49,180 nt of DNA from an uncultured cyanobacterium (GCA_903823115.1 CAIJRN010000031.1:1-49180), one strand, 5' to 3'; shown: positions 25,740 through 35,206, numbered from the stretch's first letter. Numbers and translations are program-made. The notes: generated by a model not told the origin, from the letters alone.

Positions 25740-27053
25740 TTGCGCCAGGATCGCTGGCGATCAACGTTGCCTTCTGTCTTGGAGAGCCGTCAGTCACCTG
25801 AGCCCCTGAGCTTTGAGGCCCTGGAGAGGCTGGCGGCGCCGGAACCTGACCTGGTTCAGGGCCCCACCAGCGCTCGGGCGCTTCTGCGTCTGTTCGGCCA
25901 GTCGGAGCAGGCGGTGCGCGTCACCCTCTACCGCGATCACCACGCCTGGTGTCCCTATTGCCAGAAGGTGTGGCTGTGGCTGGAGGAGCGGCGCATTCCC
26001 TATCGGATCCGCAAGGTCACGATGTTCTGCTACGGCGAGAAGGAACGCTGGTTCACCCGGCTGGTTCCCTCCGGCATGTTGCCGGCGCTGGAGCTGGATG
26101 GTCGCCTGATCACCGAGAGCGATCGCATTCTGGAGGCCCTGGAGCGGGCCTTCGGCAGCCTTGGACCTTCCATGCAGGAGCCGCGGGTGATGCAGCTGCG
26201 GCAGCTGGAGCGCCTGCTGTTCAGGGCCTGGTGCCAGTGGTTGTGCGTGCCTGGCCTGGGCGAAGCAGCAGAGCGGCGTGCCAGAGAGAACTTCGATCGC
26301 TACGCGGCGGCGATGGACGAGGCGATCGAGACGGGTCCGGGTCCATTTCTGCTGGGGGATCTGAGCAGCGCCGATGTGGTGTTCGTGCCCTATGTGGAAC
26401 GGATGAATGCCAGCCTGGCCTATGAGAAGGGTTATCTGCTGCGGCGCCAGCATCGGGGGATCGATCAGTGGCTCACCGCCCTGGAGCAGCGGTCGACCTA
26501 TCTGGGCACTCAGAGCGATTTCCACACCCACGCCCACGACCTGCCGCCTCAGATGGGGGGCTGCTATCCCAACGGCAGTGTTGAGCAGCGGCTCCTGGCC
26601 GCCCGCATCGACCAGGGCCCCTGGCCGATCGTGGCCGGCGACCAGCCGGATCCGGAAACCAGCCAGGCCGAACCAGCGGAGGCCGCGGCCCTGGCCCTGG
26701 CCAGGGTGCTGAAGCATCGCTCCACTCTGTTGCAGCGCAATCCCCTGGGCCAGGCCTTTGCGTTGCCCCTGCGCTGTGCCCTCACGGCCCTGATCAACGG
26801 CTGTCACTGTCCACCACCGGCGGGGTCAGCCCCGGCGCTGCGCTACTTGCGCGATCGCATCAGCGTGCCCCGGGACATGCCCCTGCACGCGGCGCGTCGC
26901 CTGCGAAGTGCGCTCGAGGCCACCGCCTGTCTGGATCCGGAGGGGGCAGCAGGCCAGGGAGCATCCCTGCCGCGCCAGCATCGGCGCGATCAGGATCCGG
27001 TGCCGTTCCTGAGCCAGCAGCCCGCTGGAACTTCGGCCGGGATTTTGGCCTGA
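25740..27053 (+). CDS. Glutathione S-transferase family protein with long C-terminal extension
   Basis: Up to 437 residues. The thioredoxin-like N-domain carries a glutaredoxin-type WCPYCQKVWLWLEER motif, then RLVPSGMLPALELDG and ITESDRIL. A helical GST C-domain follows (about 145-270). A further 160 residues rich in Ala, Arg and Gln extend beyond a normal GST of about 220. Similar long forms are known in picocyanobacteria. The CPYC site suggests glutathione-dependent thiol chemistry rather than classical conjugation. The start is uncertain: TTG 25740 or TTG 25779, neither with a clear binding site. Confidence 0.8.
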   Translation: MRQDRWRSTLPSVLESRQSPEPLSFEALERLAAPEPDLVQGPTSARALLRLFGQSEQAVRVTLYRDHHAWCPYCQKVWLWLEERRIPYRIRKVTMFCYGEKERWFTRLVPSGMLPALELDGRLITESDRILEALERAFGSLGPSMQEPRVMQLRQLERLLFRAWCQWLCVPGLGEAAERRARENFDRYAAAMDEAIETGPGPFLLGDLSSADVVFVPYVERMNASLAYEKGYLLRRQHRGIDQWLTALEQRSTYLGTQSDFHTHAHDLPPQMGGCYPNGSVEQRLLAARIDQGPWPIVAGDQPDPETSQAEPAEAAALALARVLKHRSTLLQRNPLGQAFALPLRCALTALINGCHCPPPAGSAPALRYLRDRISVPRDMPLHAARRLRSALEATACLDPEGAAGQGASLPRQHRRDQDPVPFLSQQPAGTSAGILA

Positions 27054-27105
27054 AGCGGCAGCAGGCCAGTCTTAGTCTGAAGGGGATCGTGGTGATGGGT
27101 TGGCC

Positions 27106-27672
27106 ATGAATGGATCACCCTGGGCGTTAACCGTGGTCGCTGCTCTGGTGACGGGCTCGCTCGCCATCCCGGCGGCTCCTGGCCTTGCACCGGCTCGCTC
27201 CATGGAGTTGCGCGGCTCCACCTACTTCGTCAAGGCTCCGTGGAAAGCCGAGCTGATCACCTATGACGACAACGCCGGTGATCCATCGGCGCTGTACTAC
27301 CTCACCATCAGCCTCGATCCCCAGGCTGGCGCTTCGCTCGAGCGGCTCACCATCCAGCAGACCCGAGGTGCCGACTGGAATTTCCCCTTTGCTCCCGAGC
27401 GAACCCGTGCCTTTCTGGGGCGTCCGCGCCGGGAGGGGACAGCGGTGCCGGTTCAAGCCACGTTTTCGCAGCGGGAGCGGCTGATCACCGTCGATTTTCT
27501 TGAGCCGGTGGCTCCAGGGAGCACGGTCACCGTGGTGCTCAAGCCCTGGACCAACCCGGTCACATCGGACACCTATCTGTTTCAGGTCACCGCCTGGCCG
27601 GCAGGTCCCCAGCCGGTGGCCAGCCCGATCGGTCCGGCCACCCTGCGCATTTACGACCGTTTCCCCTGGTGA
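27106..27672 (+). CDS. DUF2808 exported protein
   Basis: 188 residues. An N-terminal signal peptide (LTVVAALVTGSLAIPAAPGLA) precedes a beta-rich domain with PWKAELITY, YYLTISLDPQAG and TYLFQVTAWPAG, typical of the cyanobacterial DUF2808 family. It is probably periplasmic or outer-surface; function unknown. ATG 27106 is preferred over TTG 27100. It follows the GST-like gene by about 50 bases in the same direction. Confidence 0.8.
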   Translation: MNGSPWALTVVAALVTGSLAIPAAPGLAPARSMELRGSTYFVKAPWKAELITYDDNAGDPSALYYLTISLDPQAGASLERLTIQQTRGADWNFPFAPERTRAFLGRPRREGTAVPVQATFSQRERLITVDFLEPVAPGSTVTVVLKPWTNPVTSDTYLFQVTAWPAGPQPVASPIGPATLRIYDRFPW

Positions 27673-27798
27673 GCTCAGGGCCAGAGGGCCTGCTCAACGG
27701 GCCTGGTTTGCTGGCCAACGGTGCCGGCGAAACCGGATCACCTGCAAACCCGCCGTTCAGTGGCTCTAACCGTCAGGATGGACTCTCTCCAGAGATGA

Positions 27799-28083
27799 AT
27801 GACGATGCAGGCTCGGTGGAACGGCCAAGTGCTGGCCAGCAGTGATGACATCGTCACGGTGGAGGGCAATGCCTACTTCCCTGCCTCAGCTCTCGACCCA
27901 AGCTTTTTCCGGCCTTCGGATCACCGCACGGTCTGCGGCTGGAAGGGAGAAGCCCACTACTACGACGTGCTGGCTGGCGGCGAGGTGAATGCCAATGCGG
28001 CCTGGACCTACCCGGAGCCCAAGCAAGCAGCGGAGCAGATCAAGGGACGGGTGGCGTTCTGGAAGGGCGTTCAGGTGAGCTGA
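27799..28083 (+). CDS. DUF427 domain protein
   Basis: 94 residues. Family marks are VEGNAYFPASAL, KGEAHYYDV and AAWTYPEPK. DUF427 proteins are small beta-rich cytoplasmic proteins of unknown biochemical role. ATG 27799 gives the usual length; ATG 27805 is an alternative. Same direction as the DUF2808 gene, with 126 bases between. Confidence 0.85.
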   Translation: MTMQARWNGQVLASSDDIVTVEGNAYFPASALDPSFFRPSDHRTVCGWKGEAHYYDVLAGGEVNANAAWTYPEPKQAAEQIKGRVAFWKGVQVS

Positions 28084-28550
28084 AGCGGATTTCGACGCAC
28101 AAGCGAACCAGCCTGGCCAGGCCATGGCCAGGGGCCTGAGAGGGACCATCATCAGCAGATTGTTGGTCCAGCACAGTCCGATGTTGGGAAGGAGGCCAGA
28201 CATGCACAAGGAAGGGTCGAAACCTCAGCCTTCGCTGATTCCCGCAGGGTTTGATGACCTGAACCCTGGTCTCAGCGAGAGGTCCATTCCCAAGGGCCAC
28301 TCATGTCGAATAATGAATCGAAGCACTCAGTTGTTGGCTGAAATTCAATCGAGCACGATTCCAGTGTCAAACGGTTGGTCCTGAGTGTTGGACTCAGCTG
28401 TACGCCTGTTCCCGCAATAATGTTGATTGATCTGCTTCATTGTCTTGGAATCCCGCCAATGGTTGGGGCACTGGCTTGAGCGAGGTGTTCGCAGGGCAGG
28501 CGATGACTGTGGCGAAGCCTGGAAGTCTCAGCCAGTCGTCCGCCTCTCGC
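28084..28550. other. Gene-free stretch between DUF427 and the next leftward gene
   Basis: Only short, uncharacteristic ORFs (28124-28384 plus, 28394-28612 minus). No terminator, RNA gene or repeat was recognised. Confidence 0.4.
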
Positions 28551-28841
28551 TCAGACACCTGGGTGGCGCAACGTGCGCCATTCACCACTGGCGGTGCTGA
28601 CCTCAACGCCAATACCTACAGGGGTTTGATCTGCACCGCCATGCTCATTCCACCAGCTCTTGGCTTCAGCCCAGGCCGAATCCAGGGAGTCGTAGTGGTC
28701 ATCGAGCACGGGATGGGGGTCGCCCTGCTGATCGACAAGCCGGAAGCGACGGCTGATCGAGCTGGAGGCGGCACGCTGTGAACTGGCCGCGATGGTCGTG
28801 GCCCGGATGGAGCCAGCGGTGGTGGGGTAGGAAACGGACAT
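28551..28841 (-). CDS. Small conserved hypothetical protein
   Basis: 96 residues from ATG 28841. A Ser/Thr/Ala-rich N-terminus is followed by a compact domain: RRFRLVDQQGDPHPVLDDHY, then SAWAEAKSWWNEHG, then VGIGVEVSTASGEWRTLRHP. The alternation of strands and an aromatic helix looks like a real folded protein, and I recall similar short proteins in picocyanobacteria. No function can be assigned, and there are no membrane segments or metal-binding clusters. Confidence 0.6.
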   Translation of the reverse strand: MSVSYPTTAGSIRATTIAASSQRAASSSISRRFRLVDQQGDPHPVLDDHYDSLDSAWAEAKSWWNEHGGADQTPVGIGVEVSTASGEWRTLRHPGV

Positions 28842-29324
28842 GACGGAACAGCATCTCAATGACAGAATCCTGGCCCCTGTGCCAGATCCTGACTGTCACT
28901 ATTGCGACATTGGCGCGTGCTCCCGGGGCTGACTGCTCCAGGACAGGCGAGACGCATCGGCCTGGCGGCCCTGTGAAGGCCTCCCGCCCGCCAGCCCCTG
29001 CCTGCGATACCGATGGTTGGATGGCTGCTGTTGAAGCAGATCAGTGCCTCAAGTCAATGCAACCAACTTAGAGATACAGGTCGATCGGGGCTTCTCACAA
29101 TTGTCAGACGAGATCGTGCCCTGGATCATCGTGACTCTCGAGCTGCGTTGAGCTTGAGAGATTTCAAGGACTGTGGCGACACGTTGTTGGATCTGATCAG
29201 GAGGTGGATTTCGAGATGGCAACGATTCGATCGTCTTATTCAAGCTTGTTCATGGGCCGTACTGGTGGCCATTCATTGCCGCGATCCTGGCTATCGAATC
29301 CACCTTGAACCGCCACAAGTGTGA
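28842..29324. other. 480-base region without a recognisable gene
   Basis: ORFs at 29013-29324 (plus) and 29049-29243 (minus) overlap each other and lack motifs. No convincing RNA gene, hairpin or repeat was found. Confidence 0.4.
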
Positions 29325-30398
29325 TCAGGCCTCGCAGGTCTGATGACCCTTCATGGCCCTGGCCTCGGCGAGGGCCTGTTCGGCCCGGAGCATCAGCCCG
29401 CTCGCTTCATCCTTGATTGGCCCGGCCAAGGTTGAGGTGGTAGCAAGGCCAATACTGCAGCCCAGGAACGGTCCTGAAGCCAAGGGGTGGGCGATTCGCA
29501 GATCTCGTACGGCCTGGCCCAGCTCTTTAGCCATCATCTGCAGCTGGCTATCGTGCACGCCCGGTAACAACAGTCCGAAGGCATCGGAGCCGATGCGGGC
29601 GAGCACCCCGGTTCTGGAAGCAAACCGTCCGGTCAGCAGACGTGAAACGGCCAACAGGGCATCATCGGCACAGAAATGACCGAAGACAGAGTTGTAATCG
29701 CCGAAACCATCGAGATCGAGCAACAGCAAACTCAGGGGCAGGGGAGTTTGCTCAAGCCTGCGAAAGGCTATCTCCAACTGCTCTTCGAAGCGATGACGAC
29801 TGATCAGGCCGGTGAGCGGATCCTTGGACTGCCAATCCCCTCTCCCGAAGTGACGGGTTGCCTTCAACACCTGTGCCAAGGGATTGACCAGACGGTAGAG
29901 ACCACGGAGTTGACTGGCCCGGAAGCCATCGCGACTACGGGTGGCGATGGTGATCACCACCCGGTGAGAACCATGCAAAGGCAAGGGATAGGCCAGGTAG
30001 TCGCTGAAGCGATCGCGATGTAATTCTGCCAACAACGGAAACTCTACCTCGTCGACTGACAGTTGCATCAGCCTCACCCGTTTGGGATACTCAGTGCTAC
30101 AAACATGATGTAAAATGCTGGTGCGATGGTCCTGACCATCAAAGAACTCGGCCATGCGCAGGAACGAGCGAATCGTGTCCGGCTCCTCAAGGCACCACCA
30201 GTATTGGATGCCGTTGCAACCTTGCTCCACCGGCACCAAGGCAAGCGAGAGTCGCTCAATCGGCAACATGGCGGTGCGCAGTTGCTGAATGGCTCTCACC
30301 AGAAAATCCGAGGGAATCGCCAACGGGGCCGACCCGCCCGTGTCGATGATCGCCCACTCCAGCGACACCCTTTTTAATGCAATTCTCAGGGGATCCAC
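29325..30398 (-). CDS. GAF-like plus degenerate GGDEF protein
   Basis: 357 residues. The N-terminal half (about 30-190) resembles the GAF-like sensor found ahead of some class III adenylate cyclases (LLAELHRDRFSDYLAYPLPL). The C-terminal half begins with DPLTGLISRHRFEEQL, the start of a GGDEF domain, and keeps LLLLDLDGFGDYN. The signature itself is GSDAF (RIGSDAFGLLLPG) instead of GGDEF, and no RxxD inhibitory site is seen. Loss of the second Gly and the Glu argues against diguanylate cyclase activity, so it may act as a receptor or partner. It is transcribed away from the GGDEF-EAL gene. Confidence 0.85.
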   Translation of the reverse strand: MDPLRIALKRVSLEWAIIDTGGSAPLAIPSDFLVRAIQQLRTAMLPIERLSLALVPVEQGCNGIQYWWCLEEPDTIRSFLRMAEFFDGQDHRTSILHHVCSTEYPKRVRLMQLSVDEVEFPLLAELHRDRFSDYLAYPLPLHGSHRVVITIATRSRDGFRASQLRGLYRLVNPLAQVLKATRHFGRGDWQSKDPLTGLISRHRFEEQLEIAFRRLEQTPLPLSLLLLDLDGFGDYNSVFGHFCADDALLAVSRLLTGRFASRTGVLARIGSDAFGLLLPGVHDSQLQMMAKELGQAVRDLRIAHPLASGPFLGCSIGLATTSTLAGPIKDEASGLMLRAEQALAEARAMKGHQTCEA

Positions 30399-31813
30399 GC
30401 GGGGGCGAGGCGGAGCGACGCGGTAATGAATCCTAATCTAAGCCCATGGGCTTGATTCCCCAACGATAAAATTGGGCAGCGATCCAGGTGCCTTGATTAA
30501 GGGATACAAGTGTGATCAATTTTTTTGAGGTGGGCAAATCCAGCCGAATCAGGTTGGCAAAGATTTTAGTCCTCAATTTTAAGTGAACTAATGATGACAG
30601 TCTTCTGATCGTTGCCAGTGGGAGATCTGAGTGGCTATAGGGCTAATGCCATGGTCTGGCGCCAGTTGATTCAACCATGCTGATCGCCAGGGAATGTGAA
30701 AAGAAAGAGCGCAGATATGAGTTGTAGCCAATGGCTGAACTCCTGAAGTTCCTGATACCAATCTTAAGTTGCTTGCTTCCTTCCTCCACTTTGGCCTGGG
30801 TAGCCTGCAGCTCTGCCCGTTGGTTCGTGCCAGTTTGTGGCCATGATCTCCTGCAGCTACAGAGCACTGCTGGCAGGTCTGAGCATTCAGGAATGGTTTT
30901 GCCACCAACCAGTGCTCTGAATCCACGCAAGGTGAAAAAACTGATCTGCCACTATTTCGTAGTTGAATTGACCCGTTGCAATAAATCCAGCTACTAGTGC
31001 TGGTTGGGGATATTCTTCTCGATGAATAAATCGTGATTTGGATGTGTCTTGCGGTGGTCGGGTGGCTTAAGTTTTCTGAGTGGCTGACTTGAAAGGGAGG
31101 GCTGCAAGTCCGTATTGCAGTCATGGTCTGTGCTCTGGGCCAGAATGAATTCGCCAGGCTGCTCGTAACTGGCAGGTTTTGACCTTTGATTCCGCATGGC
31201 GCAGTATCGAGTGAAATTCAGGTTGAATACGCGGCTGTTGATGGTTGGATTTCGCAATTGTATGGGCGGACGTGCTGTGCCCAGTCACTCAGTTGTGGGG
31301 CAATTGCTGTATTGGTGGTCGAGGACTTTTCTCGTGGTGCTGTCAGAACGCTATAGGGAGATTTGTTGGTATTGATTGGTCTATGGGAATTCGAACAGGG
31401 GATTCTGTTTCTTGATGGGCGAGCTGTCCATTGCGGCTTGGTCTGTCCCTGGATTGATCCGGAGTCAGGAGCACCCAGCGATGCCTGCTGGTTCATCGAG
31501 AGCGTTCTGGATTGAGCCTCGATGGGGCGGATCGCCTGTTGCCAGGAACGTGCATTGGCAGGGTTTGATGTGTAGATTGTACGAGCGGAGCCGGTGGCTT
31601 TGAAACGATTGCCAAGACTGTATGTAGGAGTTGATACCAGAGTTCTGTGATGTTGAACTCAACTGAGAGTAGAAGCCAACGATATCGCGGCAGTTGCAAG
31701 CCAAAGCCGGACTCTGCTTGATCGCTGATGATCTCTCCTCGCACTAGGGGCAGCTGACCTCCAGCCTCTGACGCTAAGATGGTTTCAGTGATGAGCTTGG
31801 TCACAGGGATCCG
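30399..31813. other. 1.4-kb A/T-richer region between the two c-di-GMP-type genes
   Basis: Visibly richer in A/T than its surroundings, especially 30420-30600 and 30900-31300. ORFs such as 30588-31124 (minus), 31218-31496 (minus) and 31493-31834 (minus) have no family features, and neighbouring frames are interrupted by stops, as in decayed genes. No transposase motif, terminal repeats or RNA gene could be identified. It must contain the divergent promoters of both flanking genes. Confidence 0.5.
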
Positions 31814-33616
31814 ATGAACACTGGCCCCAGACATGTCAATGGGGCAGGTTCAAGAACTGCAATCCGATCGCTTAGACAACGTTTGAACTTGATCAGCGAT
31901 GTGCTGATTGCTCTCAATGATCAGGCGGTTGAATCCTGTGCCACAGCGATCGGACACATCACCCAGGCACTGAATGCGGATCTGGGCGTCTTGCTGAATG
32001 GCAGCAGGGTGGAGGTGATCGTCGGTCTGCAGGCGATCGCCCCAGATGGTCTCAGCCAGGCTGCTCTCAGCCAGGCCGAAACGCTGCGTCTGGACAACGG
32101 CCTGGAGCTGCAGGTCCACTGGCAACATCTCGGGGCAGGTCCGATCCTGATGATCGGCCGCCACCAGGATTCCTTCAATCCTGAGGAACGGCAACTGCTG
32201 CAAACCATCGCTCAGGCCTTTGAGCTCTACTTCCAAACCAGCCAATTTTTGCTCGAGGAGAGACGGGCCAGGCATGAAGCCATCGAGGAAGCGCGCCGGG
32301 ATACCCTCACCGGTCTGCCGAACCGGGCTCGGGCTATGGAGCAGTTGCGGCATCAGCTTGCTGATGCTGGTGGTGGTTCAGGAGCTGGTCCAATGGCGGT
32401 GCTGTTCATTGATCTTGATAACTTCAAGCAGATCAATGATGCCCATGGTCATGCGGTCGGTGACCACTTTCTGATTACGGTCAGCAAGATTCTGTTGGGT
32501 TTAGTTGAAGCTAATGATTTGGTGGCTCGGTTGGCCGGTGATGAATTCATCATCATCACCGAAGAATCTCATGATGGTGAGGCGCGGAAACTGGCCGACA
32601 GCATCATTGCGGAGATCTCCAAGCCGATGCTGATTGGCTCTATTGTCCTCAGTCATTCTGCCTCCATTGGTATCGCGATTGCCGGCGCGATGGACCGGGC
32701 TGAAACGCTGATTGAAAATGCGGATCTGGCCATGTATCAATCCAAGCAACTTGGCCGAGGGCGCTCCACCAACTTTGATCATCAATTGCGTACCACGGCG
32801 AAAACCAGGGCCCATCTCGAAGAAGCCCTTAAGCAGGCTGTCATCAACGGCCAGATCCGATGTCACTTGCAATCCATCGTCAGCCTGCCTGATCATGAAA
32901 TCATCGGCTTTGAGGCCCTGGCCCGCTGGTATGACCCCAAGCGGGGATTGATCTCGCCGGCGGATTTCATCCCGATTGCCGAAACCAGCAGCTTGATCAC
33001 CGAGATTGATGCTCTGATCATTCACCAGGCCTGCCAGACCTTGGCGGGTTGGCAGGCTATGGGCCTGGCAGCAGGTCTGCATGTTTCCGCCAATCTTTCC
33101 GCCAGAAGCCTGAACGATCAACGGATCGCCAGCCAGATCGAAGCCTCCCTTGCCAGCACTGGCATGCCCAGTGATCTGCTCTATATCGAGATTACGGAAA
33201 CCATGCTGGTCGAAAATTTGGATACTGCCGCCAGGACTTTAGAGAAACTTCGTCGCCTTGGTATTCGTCTGGCCATTGATGATTTTGGCACTGGCTACTC
33301 CTCCCTGCGCTATCTGAAGCAGCTTCCGGTTGGTTTCCTGAAGATTGATCAATCGTTCATCTCGGGACTGGGTGAAAATCAGCAAGATGATGTGATCGTG
33401 GCAGCCGTGATCCGTATGGCGATGGCGCTCGGTTTGCAGGTGATTGCTGAAGGGGTCGAGACTGAAGATCAGTCGCGACTATTGAGCGAACTCGGTTGTC
33501 ATTTTGCCCAGGGTTTTCTCTTTGGACGTCCCAGTGATCCCTCCATCATGGAGAAGCTGCTTAGGGATGAGATGGCCACCAGGATTGGAGATCCAGCCCA
33601 GTCAAGACCGGCCTGA
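31814..33616 (+). CDS. GAF-GGDEF-EAL cyclic-di-GMP turnover protein
   Basis: 600 residues, cytoplasmic. Residues about 15-150 are a GAF-like sensor ending in a linking helix. GGDEF domain about 155-320: DTLTGLPNRARAMEQL, LFIDLDNFKQIND and signature AGDEF, a variant found in active cyclases. EAL domain about 335-590: EALARW, NLSARSLND, IEITETML, DDFGTGYSSLRYL and QGFLFGRP, so the metal-binding and catalytic residues of a phosphodiesterase look complete. No RxxD site precedes AGDEF. The protein may make or degrade c-di-GMP; the EAL part is the safer prediction. Confidence 0.92.
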   Translation: MNTGPRHVNGAGSRTAIRSLRQRLNLISDVLIALNDQAVESCATAIGHITQALNADLGVLLNGSRVEVIVGLQAIAPDGLSQAALSQAETLRLDNGLELQVHWQHLGAGPILMIGRHQDSFNPEERQLLQTIAQAFELYFQTSQFLLEERRARHEAIEEARRDTLTGLPNRARAMEQLRHQLADAGGGSGAGPMAVLFIDLDNFKQINDAHGHAVGDHFLITVSKILLGLVEANDLVARLAGDEFIIITEESHDGEARKLADSIIAEISKPMLIGSIVLSHSASIGIAIAGAMDRAETLIENADLAMYQSKQLGRGRSTNFDHQLRTTAKTRAHLEEALKQAVINGQIRCHLQSIVSLPDHEIIGFEALARWYDPKRGLISPADFIPIAETSSLITEIDALIIHQACQTLAGWQAMGLAAGLHVSANLSARSLNDQRIASQIEASLASTGMPSDLLYIEITETMLVENLDTAARTLEKLRRLGIRLAIDDFGTGYSSLRYLKQLPVGFLKIDQSFISGLGENQQDDVIVAAVIRMAMALGLQVIAEGVETEDQSRLLSELGCHFAQGFLFGRPSDPSIMEKLLRDEMATRIGDPAQSRPA

Positions 33617-33651
33617 AATCCCCGTCAATGCCTGGCTGGTCTCTCAGCTGA

Positions 33652-34083
33652 TCAGCGCTTGGGAATGCGGATCTTCTGGCCCGGGAAGATCAGATCCGGA
33701 TCCTCAATCACCTCACGGTTGGCCGCAAAGATTTCGGTATAACGCGCTCCGCTGCCCAGCTCCCGCTCAGCGATCCCCCAGAGTGTGTCACCGGACTCAA
33801 CCAGGACGAAGCTGGAATCACCGGCAGCTCCAAGGGCTGCGGCCTCAACGCGAGCAACTCCCTCGACATTGCCAGCGATCAACACTGCTTTTTCAAAGGC
33901 AGCAGTATCTTTGGCTTTGCCAGAGATCGTGACCGTTTCATCCTGGACCGCGACGGCAAGATCACTGACTCCAGGATTGTTCTTTTCAATGTGTTGTTTG
34001 AGCTTGTCGGCGGCCTTGTCCTCGCCGCGATGAAAAACCTTCTTACCGATGTTGGCAGCGAAGTCGAAGAGGGGAACACCCAT
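33652..34083 (-). CDS. BON-LysM protein (Kbp/YgaU-like)
   Basis: 143 residues from ATG 34083 (MGVPLFDFAANIGKKVF). A BON domain at about 20-80 (DLAVAVQDETVTISGKAKD) is followed by a LysM domain at about 92-141 (YTEIFAANREVIEDPDLI then FPGQKIRIP). There is no signal peptide. The architecture equals E. coli Kbp (YgaU), a cytoplasmic potassium-binding protein, so a cytosolic role is more likely than peptidoglycan binding. It converges with the GGDEF-EAL gene, with 35 bases between stops. Confidence 0.88.
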   Translation of the reverse strand: MGVPLFDFAANIGKKVFHRGEDKAADKLKQHIEKNNPGVSDLAVAVQDETVTISGKAKDTAAFEKAVLIAGNVEGVARVEAAALGAAGDSSFVLVESGDTLWGIAERELGSGARYTEIFAANREVIEDPDLIFPGQKIRIPKR

Positions 34084-34158
34084 GGCAGAGAGATGGTGAA
34101 TCAAGCGCCCCAGCCTAGGCAGAATCTGCTGAAGGAACCATGAAATCCTGCTGCTGGT

Positions 34159-34875
34159 TCAGGCCACCAGCTCAAGCATCCCCATCAATCCGCCGGCCAG
34201 GGGCCGGTGCGAGCCCTGCCGGAAACCGGCCTGGTGGGCCAGCTGCAGTTGCTCGGCCGCCAGAGGGAAGGTCGCCAGGCTGGCCTCCAGATAGGCGTAG
34301 TGCTCCGGCAGGCCCACCAGGCGGGCTGTGGGCACCACCAGCTGACGCAGGTAGAAGCGTTGAAAGGCTGCCACCGCCTGGGCGGACCTGCCCGCGGCAG
34401 GGTCCGGCCGGTTGAAATCGAGCACCGCCGCTCTGGCACCGGGTCGCAACAACCGGTGCAACTCCCGCAGAGCCATCGCTGGATCTGCCAGGTTGCGCAG
34501 TCCGTAGGCCATCACCGCCCCATCGTGGGAGGCGTCAGCCAGGCCCGTGGCCAGGGCATCCCCCTGCTGCCACTGCAAGGCAAGCCAAGGATTGGCTGCC
34601 GCCCTGCGGCTGGCTACCTCCAGGGGCGCCTGGGCTGCATCCAGGCCCAGAACGCACCCGCCGGGCCGCACCTTCTCAGCCAGGATCAGGGCCAGATCAC
34701 CGGTGCCGCAGCAAAGATCGAGCAGGCGTTGGCCAGGTCGGGGCTGCAGCCAGGCCACGGCCTGGCGTTTCCAGAGGCGGTGTTGCCCCAGGCTGAGCAG
34801 GTCGTTGAGTTGGTCGTAGCGGGGGGCGATGCGCTCGAACAGCTCACGCACGGCCTCCGGATCACCGGGTTTCAA
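34159..34875 (-). CDS. menG: Demethylphylloquinone/demethylmenaquinone methyltransferase
   Basis: 238 residues from TTG 34875. The resulting N-terminus MKPGDPEAVRELFERIAPRYD is the usual one for cyanobacterial MenG, which decides the start although the frame is open to 34932. SAM motif LLDLCCGTGDLALILAEK, then GLDAAQAPLEVA, and the UbiE signature near YGLRNLADPAMALREL. It adds the final methyl group to phylloquinone, the photosystem I quinone. The start overlaps the end of the upstream membrane-protein gene by about 14 bases, suggesting translational coupling. Confidence 0.92.
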   Translation of the reverse strand: MKPGDPEAVRELFERIAPRYDQLNDLLSLGQHRLWKRQAVAWLQPRPGQRLLDLCCGTGDLALILAEKVRPGGCVLGLDAAQAPLEVASRRAAANPWLALQWQQGDALATGLADASHDGAVMAYGLRNLADPAMALRELHRLLRPGARAAVLDFNRPDPAAGRSAQAVAAFQRFYLRQLVVPTARLVGLPEHYAYLEASLATFPLAAEQLQLAHQAGFRQGSHRPLAGGLMGMLELVA

Positions 34876-35206
34876 GAGGGGGAGCCTGGCTGAGGGCGGG
34901 ATAGTCGTCCCAGGGCAGCACGATTGCATCAAGACTGATGCCGCTGTCCCGATCCGGCCCGATCAGCATCGCGCCGTGGGCTGCCTCCAGCCGCGTTGGG
35001 CTGGTGATCGTCAGCACCATCACCGTGGCCAGTCCCACAGCAGCGGAGCAGACCATGCAGCCCGCCAGCATCAGGGAGAACTCCTGGCGATCACTGGCGC
35101 TCTGCATCAGTTGCAAAGCCCAGGCGACCAAGGCCACCACCGCTGCCACCATCACCAGAGCGATGACGCTGAGAAGCGTTCCAGGCAGGGCGAATAGAGC
35201 GGTCAA
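34862..35206 (-). CDS. Small two-helix membrane protein upstream of menG
   Basis: 114 residues from a TTG. Two membrane helices, about 5-32 (LLSVIALVMVAAVVALVAWAL) and 45-68 (LMLAGCMVCSAAVGLATVMV), precede a polar C-terminus. No family was recognised; similar small proteins next to menG or hisF may occur in related genomes. The 3' end overlaps menG, so it is probably in one transcript with it, downstream of hisF. Confidence 0.6.
   Translation of the reverse strand: MTALFALPGTLLSVIALVMVAAVVALVAWALQLMQSASDRQEFSLMLAGCMVCSAAVGLATVMVLTITSPTRLEAAHGAMLIGPDRDSGISLDAIVLPWDDYPALSQAPPLETR

Noticed and set aside
30009-30016. GCGATCGC octamers (HIP1) as functional sites
   Set aside because: HIP1-type octamers occur here and at 6935-6942 and elsewhere. 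They are a dispersed signature of cyanobacterial genomes, not a local feature.
30588-31124. Possible transposase relic in the 1.4-kb gap
   Set aside because: Several frames look like interrupted protein, but no DDE motif, helix-turn-helix or terminal inverted repeat could be identified.
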